Under the pieces are notes generated by a model. The model had not been told where the DNA came from. It made no database searches and saw only the letters and a program-made list of their open reading frames with translations. Both the position numbers and the translations under genes were made by a program. A DNA stretch of 11,884 nt. Origin: Pleurotus djamor (lineage: Eukaryota > Basidiomycota > Agaricomycetes > Agaricales > Pleurotaceae). Below, one piece after another: positions 9,779 through 11,884 of this stretch. Numbering within the stretch: position 1 is the stretch's first letter; each line of letters opens with the position of its first letter. The stretch covers positions 1-11,884 of the forward strand of contig JAPEVF010001251.1 in NCBI GenBank assembly GCA_029747585.1, read 5' to 3'.

Positions 9779-9984
9779 ATGACTGACCAACACATCATTC
9801 CCCACCGCACACCCAAGTTCACGCCCGAAGATTATGTCACATACCTACCTCTTCGCTTCGGCTGGAACGTGAGTCCTCATGCGATGCCATTTACCACAGT
9901 TAACTAATCTCCAAGCTCAAGGCAATGCAGTCAAACATGAGGAGAAGCCTCGCAAGCTGCAACGTTCCCGCATCTTCCATATGA
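9779..9984 (+). CDS. Small two-exon gene of unknown function, 52 aa
   Basis: Exon 1 9779-9868 (30 codons: MTDQHIIPHRTPKFTPEDYV, ending RFGWN), intron 9869-9915 (47 nt, GTGAGT...AACTAATC...CCAAG), exon 2 9916-9984 in phase 0, ending TGA after LKAMQSNMRRSLASCNVPA. The donor, branch site and acceptor are near-consensus for a basidiomycete intron, which is the main support. A TATAATA sits at 9636-9642, 137 bp upstream. The gene may have further exons if exon 2 is spliced earlier; I see no clear one. No family is recognised. A competing minus-strand frame overlaps 9900-10085. Confidence 0.45.
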
Positions 9985-10328
9985 TCATCTCCTTCAAAGT
10001 ATATCTGGCAGAGTATCGCGTGTTTTAGGGTACCAGATATATGCCCACATCTTCCGCAGTCGCTCTCAACCTGACCGTCACCCAAACCCTCGTGTAGGAG
10101 AATCTTGATCGCGCGAGTAGGGTATCAATCGTTTCGTTCATTTGTTCTCTTGTTATTGGATAGTGGAGCCCCTTGCATATTTGAAGACGCGCTCCGATTC
10201 CCTCAAGCCCAGCGCCGTTCTCCCCAAGTACCAAGTTTTGGGTGGGTGGGATGGCTTCTCCGTTCTATTGGTCCTTCCTGACACATCCTTCTCTGCCCAG
10301 ACGAATTAGCTCTCCCAGAATCAATTCA
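9985..10328. other. Interval with ambiguous minus-strand frames
   Basis: Two overlapping minus-strand frames (10234-10025, and 10085-9900 extendable upstream) have fairly protein-like composition, for example CKGLHYPITREQMNETIDT and CGRCGHISGTLKHAILC. They lie in different phases, and the second lacks an ATG. The last 60-70 bp before 10329 would be the leader and promoter of the five-exon gene. No TATA box or RNA gene stands out. Confidence 0.25.
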
Positions 10329-11220
10329 ATGGAGTCACAACTCACGATGGATACATCTGCCAATGAAACGAATCATGGTAAGGATTCTTGATATCGTAGC
10401 CATCTGATTAATGTAATGACCCCCGTCTCAGTCTCCAACAATCGTTCGCGTTGCTCAGGTGAGTTTATACATTTTGTGTTCCGTGTTTTCTGCTTCATGA
10501 TAACCAACGGGTTCCTCTTCCATACGGTTAGGCGCATCCCAGGATAAGCCCATCAGGTGGCGAAAGCCCAATACACCGGAATCAGTTGCATCCTCCATAG
10601 CTGCTCGGGCTGGCTCTGCGAAGAAAACACCAAGGACTCAGCTTGGCTCCGATCAACCGCAGAAGCCGTCTATGTCTATGTCGACGATTCCTCCCACAGA
10701 TGGACTTCAAGACCCAAAGGTGAGTCATACCCAAGAACCTTCTCGCCTCATCTTTATAACGTGTGCTGCTGGCCCAGTCTTTGCGAAGATTTGACAAAGT
10801 CATTGAATCCCTCGAGGCGAAGTTCAGTGCGGCTCAGCACTCTGGCAGGGCTGTCACGGCGAACTCACTGTCTCCCGAGTTCAAGGCTGAGGTGTTCAAT
10901 CTACTTTCCTCTATGAAGACCCGAATCGCAGAGCTCGAAGGTCAGTACGATGACCTGGTGAAGGAGAAGGAAGAGGAATTGTCAAAGATGACGGTTAGCC
11001 ATTCGAAGGATCTCGATGACTTGAATGTACGTTCTTTACCATGCAGCGTGTCCGTGCGTATTCCAGCGCTGACCTTTCGTGGCTTGTCTAGAAAAACCTC
11101 GAGGAATTGAAGTCGCAAGTCCAGGCTGGGAGTGGTCTCCATTACGATGAATTGCTACACCAGCTCGCTATTATCGATGTTATCTTGGATGGCGGCCATC
11201 ACGACATTACAAGTGATTGA
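10329..11220 (+). CDS. Coiled-coil protein of unknown function, 213 aa, five exons
   Basis: Exons 10329-10377, 10432-10458, 10532-10719, 10778-11026 and 11092-11220 join to 642 nt with no internal stop. The introns (54, 73, 58 and 65 nt) begin GTAAGG, GTGAGT, GTGAGT and GTACGT and end CAG, TAG, CAG and TAG. Phases agree at every junction (1, 1, 0, 0). The N-terminal half is polar and basic (DKPIRWRKPNTPESVAS, AKKTPRTQL), typical of a disordered region that might bind nucleic acid or be phosphorylated. From about residue 89 it is charged and helical (LRRFDKVIESLEAKF, MKTRIAELEGQYDDLVKEKE, LEELKSQV), a likely coiled coil. A short C-terminal segment follows (LLHQLAIIDVILDGG). There is no signal peptide or membrane segment. 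I do not recognise the family. It is the gene closest to the right repeat arm, whose inner end is 308 bp downstream. Confidence 0.82.
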
Positions 11221-11528
11221 TGGTGGTGTGCCTGGGGACTTCCGTGCTTGCTTGGAGTATGTAGAGACATCGAGTGCGTAGAGTAGATGACAACAAAATG
11301 CATCAACCAATGCATCAACCAGCACCGACCCGCTTCCTCACCCATAAATCTGTGTTCTTCGGGCACGCGGTTGCTGTACGGGATCAGTTGGTTAACACAA
11401 CATCAACTTGCGCCCAACGGGAGAAGACAGTTGGAAATGGAACACGCACTGTAAGTCCCAAGCTAGCCCTTGCCTATCACTTTCCTGACGATCTCCCAAA
11501 GTAGAGGATACTCAAGACACGTTTATCT
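11221..11528. other. Intergenic region before the right repeat arm
   Basis: This holds the 3' flank of the coiled-coil gene. A 12-bp direct repeat (ATGCATCAACCA) occurs twice in tandem at 11298-11309 and 11310-11321. An open frame 11274-11504 ends YHFPDDLPK, faintly like the start of the F-box motif, but it has no continuation and is not called. Confidence 0.4.
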
Positions 11529-11884
11529 CATCAGGAAAACCTGTTTTGAGTAGGAGCATAAAAAATCTACAACGTAAAAAGTGTTGGTCATTCAAAGTAC
11601 TGAAAGTTGGAAAGTGTTCTTTCAATGCTTTTGTAGATGACTTTAATTTTACAGCCAGCTTTATGATGCTTTTATAGCTTCCACAAAAGTTTGATCAGGT
11701 GTGTTCTTGCTTTCACAGCTTTCGGTGGCTTTTTCAGATCCTGTGAAAAGTCGCAGCTGCTCCCACAGCTTTTCATGGCTTTTGCAGGGTCTGTGGGAAA
11801 TTGCTGACTGCTGTGACAGCTTTTTGTGACTTTCACACGGTTTCGCAAAATCGGCAACCAATTTCACAGCTTCTGATAGATTTT
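11529..11884 (-). repeat. Right arm of the 356-bp perfect inverted repeat
   Basis: This is the reverse complement of 61-416 over its full visible length. It runs to the last base of the window, so its outer end is not seen. The perfect match across non-coding sequence suggests recent origin, recent gene conversion between the arms, or an assembly that placed one sequence twice. Confidence 0.93.
11655..11884 (-). repeat. Degenerate ~51-bp tandem repeats in the right arm
   Basis: Mirror copy of the repeat block at 61-290, with cores at about 11871, 11821, 11770 and 11720. It lies in the outer part of the right arm, as expected for subterminal repeats if the arms are element ends. Confidence 0.7.

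Noticed and set aside
9900..10234. Two minus-strand open frames
   Set aside because: They lie in different phases, one lacks an ATG, and they conflict with the well-formed + strand intron at 9869-9915. Noted as an alternative only.
11274..11504. + strand open frame ending YHFPDDLPK as an F-box start
   Set aside because: The resemblance is limited to about five residues and is followed at once by a stop and then the repeat arm.
1..11884. CRISPR array, tRNA, rRNA, bacterial operon or prophage features
   Set aside because: No regularly spaced identical repeats with unique spacers, no tRNA-like cloverleaf and no ribosome-binding-site pattern was seen. Spliced genes point to a fungal nuclear genome.

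Overview
The window looks like nuclear DNA of a filamentous basidiomycete, most likely an agaricomycete. The grounds are short GT-AG introns (47-73 nt), multi-exon small genes, no bacterial-style operons, and a cluster of large F-box/leucine-rich-repeat-like proteins of the kind strongly expanded in mushroom-forming fungi. Two ambiguous bases (948 and 7284) point to draft sequence.

Layout. A 356-bp perfect inverted repeat (61-416 and 11529-11884) brackets about 11.1 kb; the right copy is cut by the window edge, so the true repeat may be longer. Each arm carries degenerate tandem repeats of about 51 bp. Directly inside the left arm lies the 3' part of an F-box-family gene (417-939), whose homology starts at the repeat junction. 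Next come two intact paralogues on the + strand: a 550-residue protein (1266-2977) and a 735-residue protein (6637-8893). In the longer one the C-terminal repeat module is duplicated. Both genes appear to have a first coding exon that is only the ATG, followed by a phase-0 intron.

Between the paralogues (about 3291-6400) the minus strand has protein-like stretches rich in Ser/Asp/Glu, broken by stops and frame changes. I read these as a decayed gene of unknown family. Right of the second F-box gene are a possible family relic (9242-9556), a small two-exon gene (9779-9984), and a five-exon gene for a 213-residue coiled-coil protein (10329-11220) that is only visible after splicing. The last 300 bp before the right arm holds nothing convincing.

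How it fits together. The F-box proteins are expected to act as substrate adaptors for SCF-type ubiquitin ligases; the other genes have no assigned role. No transposase is recognisable, so if the inverted repeats are transposon ends, the unit would be a non-autonomous element carrying host genes. Two independent insertions of the same short repeat in opposite orientation is an equally open explanation.
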